This document shows positions 17,516 to 26,420 of a stretch of 61,715 nucleotides of DNA, piece after piece. Each line of letters starts with the position of its first letter. Within the stretch, counting starts at the first letter, position 1. The notes beneath the pieces were generated by a model. That model was not told the DNA's origin. It worked only from the letters and a program-made list of their open reading frames with translations, and did not search any database. A program made the translations under genes and the position numbers. Source of the DNA: an uncultured Bacteroides sp. Lineage in GTDB: Bacteria > Bacteroidota > Bacteroidia > Bacteroidales > Bacteroidaceae. The stretch is from contig CAMWGU010000012.1 in NCBI GenBank assembly GCA_947173895.1, forward strand, positions 1 through 61,715, read 5' to 3'.

Positions 17516-19828
17516 ATGAAACTGAAAACAACCCTTCTTTTATTAAGCTGTAATTGCTTGCTGTATGCACAAAGCAATGTGCTGGATGTCATGGCGCCGA
17601 AGGACACTTCCTTTTTTGCCGGAAAGAAAGAATTGCTTACGGCAGCATGGCATGAACCTTTCAGCTATAGCAGCATAAAGAGCAACCAGGCTCCCCTTGG
17701 CCCTTACATGGGAAATGGAGACGTGGGAGTCGTGGCGTTTACTTCGGACAATAGCCAGACATTAAAAATATCGAAAGTAGATTTTGTTACGGACGGTTGG
17801 ACAGACTGGGCCGGCAGCGGGCCGGCTGCTTTGCCCGTTGGAGGGGTAACTGTCACGGTCAACTCGCCGGTATGTTCGGGCTTTACCACGGTGAACCATC
17901 CCGATCCGTTCGCTTTTTCTTATCAGATGGATCAGTTGAATGCTGAGTTGCGTATGACGACTGCCACTGCTCGGCAGGTGAAGATGACCAGTTGGATGGC
18001 GATGGACGAGAATGTGATTATCACCGAACTGGTGAATCCTTCGGACATGCCGGTCAGCATTTCGGTGGATACGTATGCCGACAGCCGGACGGAGGCGTAT
18101 GCCACAACGGCAGTTACGGATGGGGCAATTGCCCAAGTCACCCGCCGGACAAAGGCAGCGGGTGTACGTTGGATTTGCCAAGCCGGCATATCCACCCAAG
18201 TGATAGGAGCGGAAGTCTATGCACCGCAATGCCTTTCGGACGCGCAAGTTCGCACGGATTTCAAGCTAGGTGTTTCCGACACCGTTTATGTCGCTACCTA
18301 CGTTTCCGGGGGCGGACAAGGCGATGATGCGCAGTTGCCCGTTGCGCTGAAGCGGTTGCGCAGTTTGGATAAGGCAGGCATCGCCCGGCTGAAAAGCGAC
18401 AAGGCAGCCTGGTGGAAAGATATGTGGACCCGCTCGTATGTGGAAACAAACGACTCGTTGCTGAACCGCCACTATTTGTCTTCCATTTACTTGTTGGCTT
18501 CTGCCTATAATCGTCATTCGCCTGTTTGCGGAGGCATGTATGGCGTGTGGAACATGGACGACAAAATGATGTACCATGGGGATATCCACCTTAATTACAA
18601 TAGCCAAGCCGGATTTTACAGTGTGTTCTCGGCCAATCGTCCGGAGATTGCTTTACCTTTTTATAAGACCATCGAACAGCTGATTCCTGAGGGTAAGCGG
18701 CGCGCACAGGAAGAGATGGGCGTGATGCATCCCTCATGGAAAGGGAAGTCTTGCCGGGGATTGCTTTTCCCTGTGGGCGCGTTGGGCATCGGAGTTTTCT
18801 ATAACTACTATTGGCAGCAGACCATGAATGCGCCTTTCAATGTCCCTCTGTTCAGTTGGTATTACGAATATACCGGTGATGTGGACTTCCTGCGTGACAG
18901 GGCTTATCCTTACATCCGGCTTTGCGGTGACTTTTATGAAGACTACATGCAGAAAGAAGCGTATGGCGATTCATACCGCTATACGATTACAACCGGTGGA
19001 CACGAAAATTCCTGGGATTTGAATCCGCCTTCCGATTTGGCTTTCGTGAAACAGACATTCAGCCTGTTGCTCAAGTACAGTAAACTGTTGGGCATAGACA
19101 AGGACCGTCGGAAAAAATGGGACGACATCTTGTCGCATCTTCCGGAATACAAGGTGATAATGCCTACCCAGACGCCTAACCAGGGCCTTCCGGTCTATGC
19201 GAAGAACGAAGCCGGATGGGATTGGCCTAGCCATGCCATACAAATGCATTGTGCATATCCGTGCGAAGTGTTACATTTGCATTCCGATTCCACGGCTTTG
19301 CAGATTGCCCGGAATACATTGTATTATTATCAGGTTTCGCAAAAGGGATTTATCGAGACCATGAATGAATTGGGATTGAGTGCCTTTGTGATGGGGGCGC
19401 GTGTCGGGATGGAACCGGATATATTGGTGGATAACATGAAGGCTCTGATAAAAACGGCCAAGCCTAATTTCCTGATTATTGACGGGCATCATTGCACGGA
19501 GAAGACTACAGTGATAGAGACCGTCAACTCCATGATGCTTCAGACAGTGGAGGATGTCATTCACTTGTTTCCTTGTTGGACTAAGACGCCGGCTTCGTTC
19601 ACCCGGTTGCGGGCTAAAGGCGCTTTTCTTGTTTCGGCTCATTACGATGGGACGACGGTATCCGGACTAGAGATATTTAGTGAAAAAGGCGGAGTGTGCA
19701 AATTGAGCAATCCTTGGAAAGGTAAAACGGTGCGTGTCACCGAGAATGGCAAGGCTGTATCTGTGAAAAAGGAAAAGGAAGTCTTTTCATTCAAGACTCG
19801 GAAAGGATGTGTGTATGTAATTGATTGA
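17516..19828 (+). CDS. GH95-related six-hairpin glycosidase (family not assigned)
   Basis: ATG 17516 (MKLKTTLLLL) is preferred over 17486 because it begins the signal peptide (cleavage near LLYAQ). About 770 residues. The N-terminal half is a beta-sandwich containing GPYMGNGDVGVVAF, the counterpart of the GH95 phrase LPIGNGRIGAMIF. The C-terminal half is an (alpha/alpha)6 barrel with GVWNMDDKMMYHGDIHLN at the place of the GH95 phrase GLWNN-----WEGDIHSN. The motif NYN replaces the GH95 NIN, and GGHENSWD falls near the general-acid region. It therefore looks like a diverged clan member acting on another sugar. It heads a three-gene unit with the LamG protein and GH31. Confidence 0.72.
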   Translation: MKLKTTLLLLSCNCLLYAQSNVLDVMAPKDTSFFAGKKELLTAAWHEPFSYSSIKSNQAPLGPYMGNGDVGVVAFTSDNSQTLKISKVDFVTDGWTDWAGSGPAALPVGGVTVTVNSPVCSGFTTVNHPDPFAFSYQMDQLNAELRMTTATARQVKMTSWMAMDENVIITELVNPSDMPVSISVDTYADSRTEAYATTAVTDGAIAQVTRRTKAAGVRWICQAGISTQVIGAEVYAPQCLSDAQVRTDFKLGVSDTVYVATYVSGGGQGDDAQLPVALKRLRSLDKAGIARLKSDKAAWWKDMWTRSYVETNDSLLNRHYLSSIYLLASAYNRHSPVCGGMYGVWNMDDKMMYHGDIHLNYNSQAGFYSVFSANRPEIALPFYKTIEQLIPEGKRRAQEEMGVMHPSWKGKSCRGLLFPVGALGIGVFYNYYWQQTMNAPFNVPLFSWYYEYTGDVDFLRDRAYPYIRLCGDFYEDYMQKEAYGDSYRYTITTGGHENSWDLNPPSDLAFVKQTFSLLLKYSKLLGIDKDRRKKWDDILSHLPEYKVIMPTQTPNQGLPVYAKNEAGWDWPSHAIQMHCAYPCEVLHLHSDSTALQIARNTLYYYQVSQKGFIETMNELGLSAFVMGARVGMEPDILVDNMKALIKTAKPNFLIIDGHHCTEKTTVIETVNSMMLQTVEDVIHLFPCWTKTPASFTRLRAKGAFLVSAHYDGTTVSGLEIFSEKGGVCKLSNPWKGKTVRVTENGKAVSVKKEKEVFSFKTRKGCVYVID

Positions 19829-19858
19829 TACCATTAATTATTATAATTATAGAAATTT

Positions 19859-22825
19859 ATGAATTTGAGAAAGAAGATTTTGTTGCTGCTGTTGGTAATG
19901 TGGAATTTGTCCGTCACAGCTAAAGTAAAACCTATTGTACACTATAATTTCGGAAGGGTAGGAAATGTCACTTATGCGGTGGCACCCGAAAAGATAATGC
20001 CTGTTTTCGGAAGAGGTGAACTGGTAGTTGTGGGACGGCCTGTTTTTTATGCCGATGCTCCAAGTGACAAGAAACTGAAAGGAGAAGGAGGTATTTTGTT
20101 TAATGGAAACGGTGATGGATATGGTTTGACAGAATCGTTTGGCTCTTCATCTGAAAATCAGGTATTGGAAGTTTGGGCAAAACCTCGAACTGGTGCGGAG
20201 AAAGCAGGTAGTGAACAGGTGTTGCTTGCTCATGGTACAGGCAAGGATGGATATGTGTTTACTCATAAAGGCGGTCATTGGTATCTGACTTTTGGGGGCT
20301 CGAGACGTGTTGAAGTAGGAGAAGTTTCACACAATGCCTGGGTGCATCTGGCTATGGTAGTGGAAGATGGAAAAGGTAGTGTTTGGATGAATGGGAAGGA
20401 GGCCGGTACTTTCAAACCGACTCAAGCAATTGCCCCTTGTTTCTCTCTTGCTATTTCGGAAGATGGGAAAAGTTCTTTTTATGGTGAAGTATATGAGATA
20501 AGGTATAGTACTTTCGCTACCGGTAAGTTCAATCCAGAGACTGATTTCTTATTGGATTATAAAAAGATAAAGGAAGCCGACCGGCAACGTTTGTCCGAAC
20601 GGCGGGAGCTGGTGCGTCAGTTGGAGCTGGAGGGAACCGGTAAGAAAATAGTAACGGAACTGTCTGATGTGCGTCAGGAAAAAGACTGGCTCGTTAACCG
20701 GATTGACGAACCGGCTTGTTTGTTTGTGAAGAAATCGGCAGACGGTATGACTTCACACATCCAGTTGAATAATGGATTGGTTTCACGTACCTTTTATGTA
20801 GGCGAGAATATAGCTTGCGTAGGTTATAAGAATCATTCGAATGAGGCTGAGTTTCTGCGAGCCGTAAAACCGGAAGCACGCGTCTGTATAGATAGTGTGT
20901 GGTACGAGGTAGGCGGACTAAAAGGACAACCGGAATTGTCTTATTTGCTGGACAGCTGGTATGCGGGCATGGAAGCTTCCGACCAGGCTTTTACCTTGGC
21001 GAAGGTGGAGACCGGCCTTCCGCTGAAGCGCTATCCGTGGACACCGAAGTACAATGCCGTGCCTGCCGATTGGCCGGCCAAGGGATTGCGTATGGAAATG
21101 ACGTTCGTGCCGACGGAAAACATGGTGGATGTGAAAGACATAACAGTGAAAGTCAACTATGAGATTTATCAGGGGTTGCCGTTGGTTGCCAAATGGATTG
21201 AGGTGATTAATGAGGGCGAGAAACCTATCTTGCTGAATGATATGGAATGTGAAGTATTGGCGGTCAATCAGGACCAGGTGAAACGTCTTCATGTGGAAAG
21301 TGATTTCTCTTTTGCTTTGGTGAATGCTGACATTGAAGGAAGTGCTTTGATGCATTACGCCGGAACTCCGAAGGCTTATCATGTGGGTAGCTCTACTACT
21401 AAATGGACTGTCGACAAGGAGTATAATACGTGGGCTAGTCATAATCAGGCCGAAGACAAATTCTTGGGATTCCCTCATCACAACTTGCTGCTGAGCAAGC
21501 TGCCCATGGGACCTTATACAAAGGTGGGAAAAGAAACTCCTTTTAAATCGTATATCACTTTTGAATTGCTGCAAGACAGCGACGACCGTGAACGCCAGTC
21601 ACTCGGACACCGGAGGATGTACAAGAAACTGGCTCCGCAAACCACCGAATCGCTGATAGCGGGTGGTATCACTTCGCACGACGAAACAAAGTTGAAAGGG
21701 TTCATTGACCAAATGGCGGAGCTGGGACTGGAACAGTTGGATATTCAGGCATGGCCGGGGGTAAGCCATGATAATCTGGATTCGGCTTACGTGCAGTTGT
21801 GGCACCGAGTGGCCGCGTATGCCAAAGAACGAGGCATCATCATGGGCGGTTATGAATTGCAGGTGGCTTCTCGCGGACGAGGCAAGGAGGTGGATTGTGT
21901 GCATCCCGAAACCGGAAAACCGGGCAGCCTTTTCGGGCAAAGTGTCTGCATTGCCAGCCAATGGAAAGACACGTATTATCCTAAGATGTGGGAATTCTTT
22001 GATAAGACCGGCTTTATGACCTATAATATGGATGGCCCGTATCACGGTGATCCGTGTGCCTCGGCTGTTCATCCTCATCATACAGGCTTGGAAGATTCGC
22101 AATGGCAACAATGGAAAACGCAGGTGGAAGTGATTCATGAATTGCAACGACGGGGGATGTATATTCCTATCCCGGACTGGTATTTCCTGAACGGGCAGAA
22201 TGCTACCGGAATGGGATACAGGGAGGCGAGTGCCAACTTGACCCCGCAGCAACAACTCTTGCTGGGACGCCAGTATATCTACGATGGTACTTGGCATAAG
22301 ATTCCGCCTATGGGATGGATGACTTTGCAGTTGGTTGGCTTTTATACCAACGACCCGCGTGTGGGATTGGAGCCGTTGTGCGAGAATCTGGACCGTTATG
22401 AAACGCAACTGGTGCAGTTCTTGGGAAGCGGTTGCCATCTGACCATCCGTGGAAACCGTTTGTATGACACTCCGGAAACCAAGCGGATGGTTACGAAATG
22501 GATTGACTGGTTCAAGAAATACCGCGACATTCTGACTTCCGACATCATTCACGTCAGTCGTCCCAACGGGCGTGACCTGGATTGCCTGATGCATGTCAAT
22601 CCTTTTATTGACCATAAGGGAATGGTGGTGATTTTCAACCCAACCGAACGGGATATAACTAAGGAAATGAAGTTGCCGTTATATTATACGGGACTGAAAG
22701 GGAAGGCTACTGTTATGGCTGAAGACGGAACAAGGAAAACCTATTCGCTGAATGGGAAGGAAGAACTGGCGTTGCCTGTCTCGGTGAAAGCGGGAGGAAC
22801 GGTATGGTTTCTGATTGAGGAATAA
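19859..22825 (+). CDS. LamG domain plus TIM-barrel glycosidase-like protein
   Basis: 988 residues with a signal peptide ending LSVTAK. Residues about 20-235 form a LamG/concanavalin-type jelly roll (LFNGNGDGYGLTESFG, VLEVWAKPR, AWVHLAMVVEDGKGSVWMNG). A second part (about 290-560) looks like a GH36-type N-terminal beta domain. The part at about 590-880 looks like a clan GH-D or GH31-like barrel, with LDIQAWPGVSHDN, FMTYNMDGPYHGD and IPIPDWYFLNGQN as probable active-site strands; Asp in YNMDG is a candidate nucleophile. A small C-terminal beta domain follows. I cannot assign a CAZy family. The LamG-coding stretch looks more AT-rich than what follows from about 20,570, which suggests a fused domain. 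Confidence 0.7.
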   Translation: MNLRKKILLLLLVMWNLSVTAKVKPIVHYNFGRVGNVTYAVAPEKIMPVFGRGELVVVGRPVFYADAPSDKKLKGEGGILFNGNGDGYGLTESFGSSSENQVLEVWAKPRTGAEKAGSEQVLLAHGTGKDGYVFTHKGGHWYLTFGGSRRVEVGEVSHNAWVHLAMVVEDGKGSVWMNGKEAGTFKPTQAIAPCFSLAISEDGKSSFYGEVYEIRYSTFATGKFNPETDFLLDYKKIKEADRQRLSERRELVRQLELEGTGKKIVTELSDVRQEKDWLVNRIDEPACLFVKKSADGMTSHIQLNNGLVSRTFYVGENIACVGYKNHSNEAEFLRAVKPEARVCIDSVWYEVGGLKGQPELSYLLDSWYAGMEASDQAFTLAKVETGLPLKRYPWTPKYNAVPADWPAKGLRMEMTFVPTENMVDVKDITVKVNYEIYQGLPLVAKWIEVINEGEKPILLNDMECEVLAVNQDQVKRLHVESDFSFALVNADIEGSALMHYAGTPKAYHVGSSTTKWTVDKEYNTWASHNQAEDKFLGFPHHNLLLSKLPMGPYTKVGKETPFKSYITFELLQDSDDRERQSLGHRRMYKKLAPQTTESLIAGGITSHDETKLKGFIDQMAELGLEQLDIQAWPGVSHDNLDSAYVQLWHRVAAYAKERGIIMGGYELQVASRGRGKEVDCVHPETGKPGSLFGQSVCIASQWKDTYYPKMWEFFDKTGFMTYNMDGPYHGDPCASAVHPHHTGLEDSQWQQWKTQVEVIHELQRRGMYIPIPDWYFLNGQNATGMGYREASANLTPQQQLLLGRQYIYDGTWHKIPPMGWMTLQLVGFYTNDPRVGLEPLCENLDRYETQLVQFLGSGCHLTIRGNRLYDTPETKRMVTKWIDWFKKYRDILTSDIIHVSRPNGRDLDCLMHVNPFIDHKGMVVIFNPTERDITKEMKLPLYYTGLKGKATVMAEDGTRKTYSLNGKEELALPVSVKAGGTVWFLIEE

Positions 22826-22857
22826 TGATTGCATATTATACTAGCGACAAAAAATAA

Positions 22858-25233
22858 ATGAGTATGAATCTGAGGAATACGATTAAAACAATGCTTCTGT
22901 CTCTTGCCCTGGTGGCAGGAACAGGGGCATACGGCCAGTGTTATCAGAAAACAGGCCAGGGAATCAAGGCTGTGGCTTGTGGTATGGATGTCGAATTACA
23001 GTTCTATGCGCCGGAAATAGTACGGATAATCAAACAGCCCGGTAATACGGAAAGAACAAAAGGAAGCTTTGCGGTGGTCAAGACACCCGAGATGACTAAG
23101 TTTGTGGCCGAAGAACGGGAAGGCCGGATATGGCTGGAGACCGATAGCCTGGCAATTACGCTGGACTTGCAGACCGGAAAGATAGCCTATGCCGACCGGA
23201 AGGGGAACCTCTTGCTGGAAGAGAAGGAGTATGGCACCCAGTTCACACCGGTGGAATATGGAGAAGATAAGACGTATCTGGTCCGCCAGGCTTTTAGGTT
23301 GGAGGAAGGAGAAGCTGTGTATGGATTGGGGCAACACCAGAAGGGGAAAATGAACCAGCGCAACCAAATGGTGCATTTGCGTCAGACGAACACCGAGATT
23401 GCCATTCCCTACATACAGTCCATCAAAGGGTATGGCTTGTACTGGGATAATTACTCGCCTACTACCTTTACGGACAACCCGATGGAGACGGCTTTCGACT
23501 CTCAATACGGAGAGTGTGCCGATTATTATTTCATGTATGGTGGCAGTGCCGGCAATGTCTTGAAATGCATGCGTGAACTGACGGGGCAGGTTCAGATGAA
23601 TGCCTTGTGGACCTATGGGTTCTGGCAGTCGAGGGAGCGCTATCAAAGCCAGGAAGAAATGCTGGATGTGGTCAGGAAATACCGTAAGTTGCAGGTACCC
23701 CTTGATGGCATTGTGCAGGACTGGCAGTATTGGGGAGTCGATCCGCTTACCTGGAATGCGGTGGAGTTTGGCAATCCGCTTTTCCCCGACCCGAAGAAAA
23801 TGGTTGACGAGGTGCACGGCATGAATGCGCACATCGCCATTTCTATATGGCCTTCTTTCGGCAAGAGTACAGCCATCCACAAGGAATTGAAAGAGAAAGG
23901 TGCCTTGCTCGATTTCAAGACCTATCCCGAACAGGCGGAGGTATATGATGTGTTCCGTCCCGAAGCACGTGAGATTTATTGGAAATACATTCATAAGAAT
24001 ATGTTTTCCATCGGCATAGACGGATGGTGGCTGGATGCTACCGAACCGGAGTTCTCGGACAAGGACGAGAAACTGAACCAAAAGACGTATGCAGGGACGT
24101 ACCGGAAAGTATACAATGCCTTTCCTATCGTATCCGTGGGAAGCGTGTATGAGCACCAGCGTGCGGTTTCTTCCGATAAGCGTGTGTTTATTCTTACCCG
24201 TTCGGCATTTGCCGGGCAGCAGCGTTACGGGGCAAACTCCTGGTCGGGAGACATACAGGCCACTTGGGAGGTATTGCGCAAGCAAATTTCTGCCGGGCTG
24301 AACTTTTCCGTGTGTGGCATCCCTTATTGGAATACCGATATAGGCGGTTTCATCACGTGGAACTCGTACAGAGAAGGGGTGCAGGACCCTGCTTACAGGG
24401 AATTGTATGTCCGGTGGACACAGTTCGGGGCGTTTACTCCCATGATGCGCTCTCACGGGACGAATACGCCGCGCGAAATATACCAGTTTGGTGAAAAGGG
24501 TTCATGGGAATTCGATGCGTTGGAGAAATACATCAACTTGCGCTATCGTATGTTGCCTTACCTTTACTCCACCGCCTGGGGAGTGAGCCGAGACGGGGAT
24601 ACGTTTATGCGTCCTTTGTTTATGGATTTCCCTCATGATGTCCGGGTGCGTGATTTGGACGATCAATACATGTTCGGACGGTCGTTGATGGTAGCTCCGG
24701 TGACGGAGCCCATGTATGTGGACCGCGACAAGAAGGTGAACCTGAAGGATATAAAGTCCAGACAGGTTTATCTGCCTTCCGGAAGCGAATGGGTTGATTT
24801 CTGGACTGGAGAAAAATGGCAAGGAGGGCAAACCGTCGGCAAGGAAGCTCCTATTGACGTGATGCCGATTTATGTCAAGGCCGGAAGCATTCTTCCTGTC
24901 GGGCCTAAAGTGCAATATGCTACCGAAAAGAAATGGGACAAGCTGGAACTTCGTATCTATCCCGGAGCAGATGGTGAGTTCGTGTTGTATGAAGATGAGA
25001 ACGATAATTATAATTACGAGAAAGGACTTTATTCTACCATTACTTTCAAATGGGACAACCGGAAGAGGGTGCTTGACATAAGCGACCGGACAGGAAAGTT
25101 CCCGGGCATGTTGGACAAGAGGGTTTTCACCATCGTGCTGGTAGAAAAAGGACATGGTGTGGGAGACTGCTCCACGGTTAAGGCAAACAAGGCCGTTGCT
25201 TACCATGGTAAACAGCTGCGGGTAAAATTATAA
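22858..25233 (+). CDS. GH31 family alpha-glycosidase
   Basis: This is a GH31 retaining alpha-glycosidase. After the signal peptide (cleavage near GTGAYG) come an N-terminal beta domain, a short PA-like beta region with AVYGLGQHQKG, the barrel, and C-terminal beta domains with FVLYEDENDNYNYEKG. Asp393 in GWWLDATEPEF is the nucleophile. Asp465 in SWSGDIQATW is the acid/base. RSHGTNTPREIYQFG also fits the family. Length of about 790 is normal. GH31 covers alpha-xylosidase, alpha-glucosidase, alpha-galactosidase and others, and the subfamily cannot be settled here. It ends the unit begun at 17,516 and is followed by a terminator. Confidence 0.93.
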   Translation: MSMNLRNTIKTMLLSLALVAGTGAYGQCYQKTGQGIKAVACGMDVELQFYAPEIVRIIKQPGNTERTKGSFAVVKTPEMTKFVAEEREGRIWLETDSLAITLDLQTGKIAYADRKGNLLLEEKEYGTQFTPVEYGEDKTYLVRQAFRLEEGEAVYGLGQHQKGKMNQRNQMVHLRQTNTEIAIPYIQSIKGYGLYWDNYSPTTFTDNPMETAFDSQYGECADYYFMYGGSAGNVLKCMRELTGQVQMNALWTYGFWQSRERYQSQEEMLDVVRKYRKLQVPLDGIVQDWQYWGVDPLTWNAVEFGNPLFPDPKKMVDEVHGMNAHIAISIWPSFGKSTAIHKELKEKGALLDFKTYPEQAEVYDVFRPEAREIYWKYIHKNMFSIGIDGWWLDATEPEFSDKDEKLNQKTYAGTYRKVYNAFPIVSVGSVYEHQRAVSSDKRVFILTRSAFAGQQRYGANSWSGDIQATWEVLRKQISAGLNFSVCGIPYWNTDIGGFITWNSYREGVQDPAYRELYVRWTQFGAFTPMMRSHGTNTPREIYQFGEKGSWEFDALEKYINLRYRMLPYLYSTAWGVSRDGDTFMRPLFMDFPHDVRVRDLDDQYMFGRSLMVAPVTEPMYVDRDKKVNLKDIKSRQVYLPSGSEWVDFWTGEKWQGGQTVGKEAPIDVMPIYVKAGSILPVGPKVQYATEKKWDKLELRIYPGADGEFVLYEDENDNYNYEKGLYSTITFKWDNRKRVLDISDRTGKFPGMLDKRVFTIVLVEKGHGVGDCSTVKANKAVAYHGKQLRVKL

Positions 25234-25315
25234 CAGAAGGCCGGTCGACTAAGTCAAAGGAGCAAAATGAAAATGACTGCTCCGAAAAATTATAGACTGT
25301 TCTTGCAAGATCAAA

Positions 25316-25352
25316 AGGAGTCGTATTGATTAATAATGCGACTCTTTTTTTG
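25316..25352 (+). terminator. Intrinsic terminator after GH31 gene
   Basis: GAGTCGTATT (25318-25327) pairs with AATGCGACTC (25335-25344), followed by seven or more T. A weaker hairpin (GGAGCA at 25259 with TGCTCC at 25278) precedes it. Confidence 0.85.
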
Positions 25353-25443
25353 TAGTATGCTCGGCATGAGTATTAGGGGTCGGCGGATATTTCAGGTTGT
25401 TAGTATTTCCTTAGTATGGCTATCGGGAATCACGGAACATGCC

Positions 25444-25532
25444 GGCCTGTGCATCGGAACATAGCAGGCTTGTTCGCCGCACAAGCTTGGCCTGTTCGTT
25501 GCACAAGCCCGGTCTGTTCGCCGTATGACAGA
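25444..25532. repeat. Four-unit 22 bp array, GC-rich type
   Basis: Four consecutive units of 23, 22, 22 and 22 bp begin GGCCTGT, GGCTTGT, GGCCTGT and GGTCTGT. Units 2 and 3 contain imperfect inverted arms such as GCTTGT and ACAAGC, with centres 22 bp apart (near 25,477 and 25,499). The sequence is unrelated to the next array, but the unit number and spacing are the same. Confidence 0.65.
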
Positions 25533-25549
25533 TTTCGTTTGTCGTAAAA

Positions 25550-25637
25550 ACACGTACGTATGTGTGGGCTTGTACATACGTACGTATAGGCTTACACATA
25601 CGTATGTATAGGCTTACACGTACGTACGTGCAGAGGA
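25550..25637. repeat. Four-unit 22 bp palindrome array, ACGTAC type
   Basis: Four palindromes of the form ACACRTACGTAYGTGT are joined by the spacer TAGGCTT or a near match. Their centres fall at 25557.5, 25579.5, 25601.5 and 25623.5, exactly 22 bp apart. The array abuts repeat copy 2 and matches the array beside copy 3 at 61,549-61,636. Confidence 0.85.
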
Positions 25638-25935
25638 CATCGCCCCCTCATCAGGTTGCTTCTTCCCCTTCTCCTTTCATCCTTTCATTTTTGGTGAAAT
25701 CTATTGTCAATCAGTTGTTTAAAAATGACAGGGCATCCCCTCACGACCCTTTCAGCCATGCTGCCCGGCTCCTTTCACATCTGCCTTCAGCAGTTTCAGC
25801 CATGCTGCTTTTGTGTGCGAATGAAAGGAGGCTGAAAGGAGAATGAAGGGACCCGACGGAGTGTCCTATCGCCCTCGGCTCCCCCATCAATAGGGCGTTT
25901 TGGCAACTAATGAAAGGATGAATGGAAAAGCAGAA
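25638..25935 (+). repeat. Dispersed MITE-like repeat, copy 2
   Basis: The body matches copy 1 across its length. The left end contains TCCTTTCATCCTTTCATT (about 25,670) and the right end AATGAAAGGATGAATGGA (about 25,909), an imperfect inverted repeat. Between them are the shared CCTTTCACATCTGCCTTCAG and AATGAAAGGAGGCTGAAAGG. It lies in the gap between the GH31 terminator and promoter site 3. Bases 25,936 to 26,190 hold nothing I can name. Confidence 0.75.
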
Positions 25936-26202
25936 TTACATCAATGCTGTATCTTGTGTGAAGGGGTAGTTATGCAAGAAAATGTAGTTTTCGGACAATG
26001 TCGGACCGGAAGACGATGGTAATAGGAATACAGATGCCACCGGTTGCGATGTCCTTATGATTATATCGGACTGACGTAATATTACTGCTCTGAAATATCC
26101 GCTTCCCCTTCAGAGAGCTAAGACGTAAATTTCGTCAATGATTGAAGAAATATTTGCATTTATCTGCTTTTGGGTTAATAAAGTTAAAAAAAATAAGCTA
26201 TC

Positions 26203-26232
26203 GACTACCTTTGAATGAAAATTTTCTGTCTT
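26203..26232 (+). promoter_or_regulatory. GACTACC-N17-TGTCTT element, site 3
   Basis: GACTACC at 26203-26209 and TGTCTT at 26227-26232, again with a 17 bp gap and an A-rich stretch upstream. It lies about 190 bp before the DUF5703 gene, implying a leader near 180 nt in which I see no clear structure. Confidence 0.6.
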
Positions 26233-26420
26233 GGTGGCAATAGGACTTGTGTGTATTCGGAATTAGTATAATGACTGTATTTTGAAACTTGTCAATGTGT
26301 GTATAGATTAATCATCGTGTAAAATGTTGTTAGTTAAAGTGTTTGTTTATTAGATAGGTAATGTTTTTTTAGGGGTAAAAAGATTGTTTGAAAGGGATAA
26401 CAGGTTGATAAGTGAATTAT

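Noticed and set aside
22996-24456. Long minus-strand open frame (486 codons) opposite the GH31 gene, and similar ones opposite other enzymes such as 4827-5930
   Set aside because: They are antisense to genes with intact catalytic motifs, and their products look like random sequence without domains.
25444-25637. CRISPR array
   Set aside because: Units are only 22 bp with no unique spacers of normal length, the palindromes vary in sequence, and no cas gene is present.
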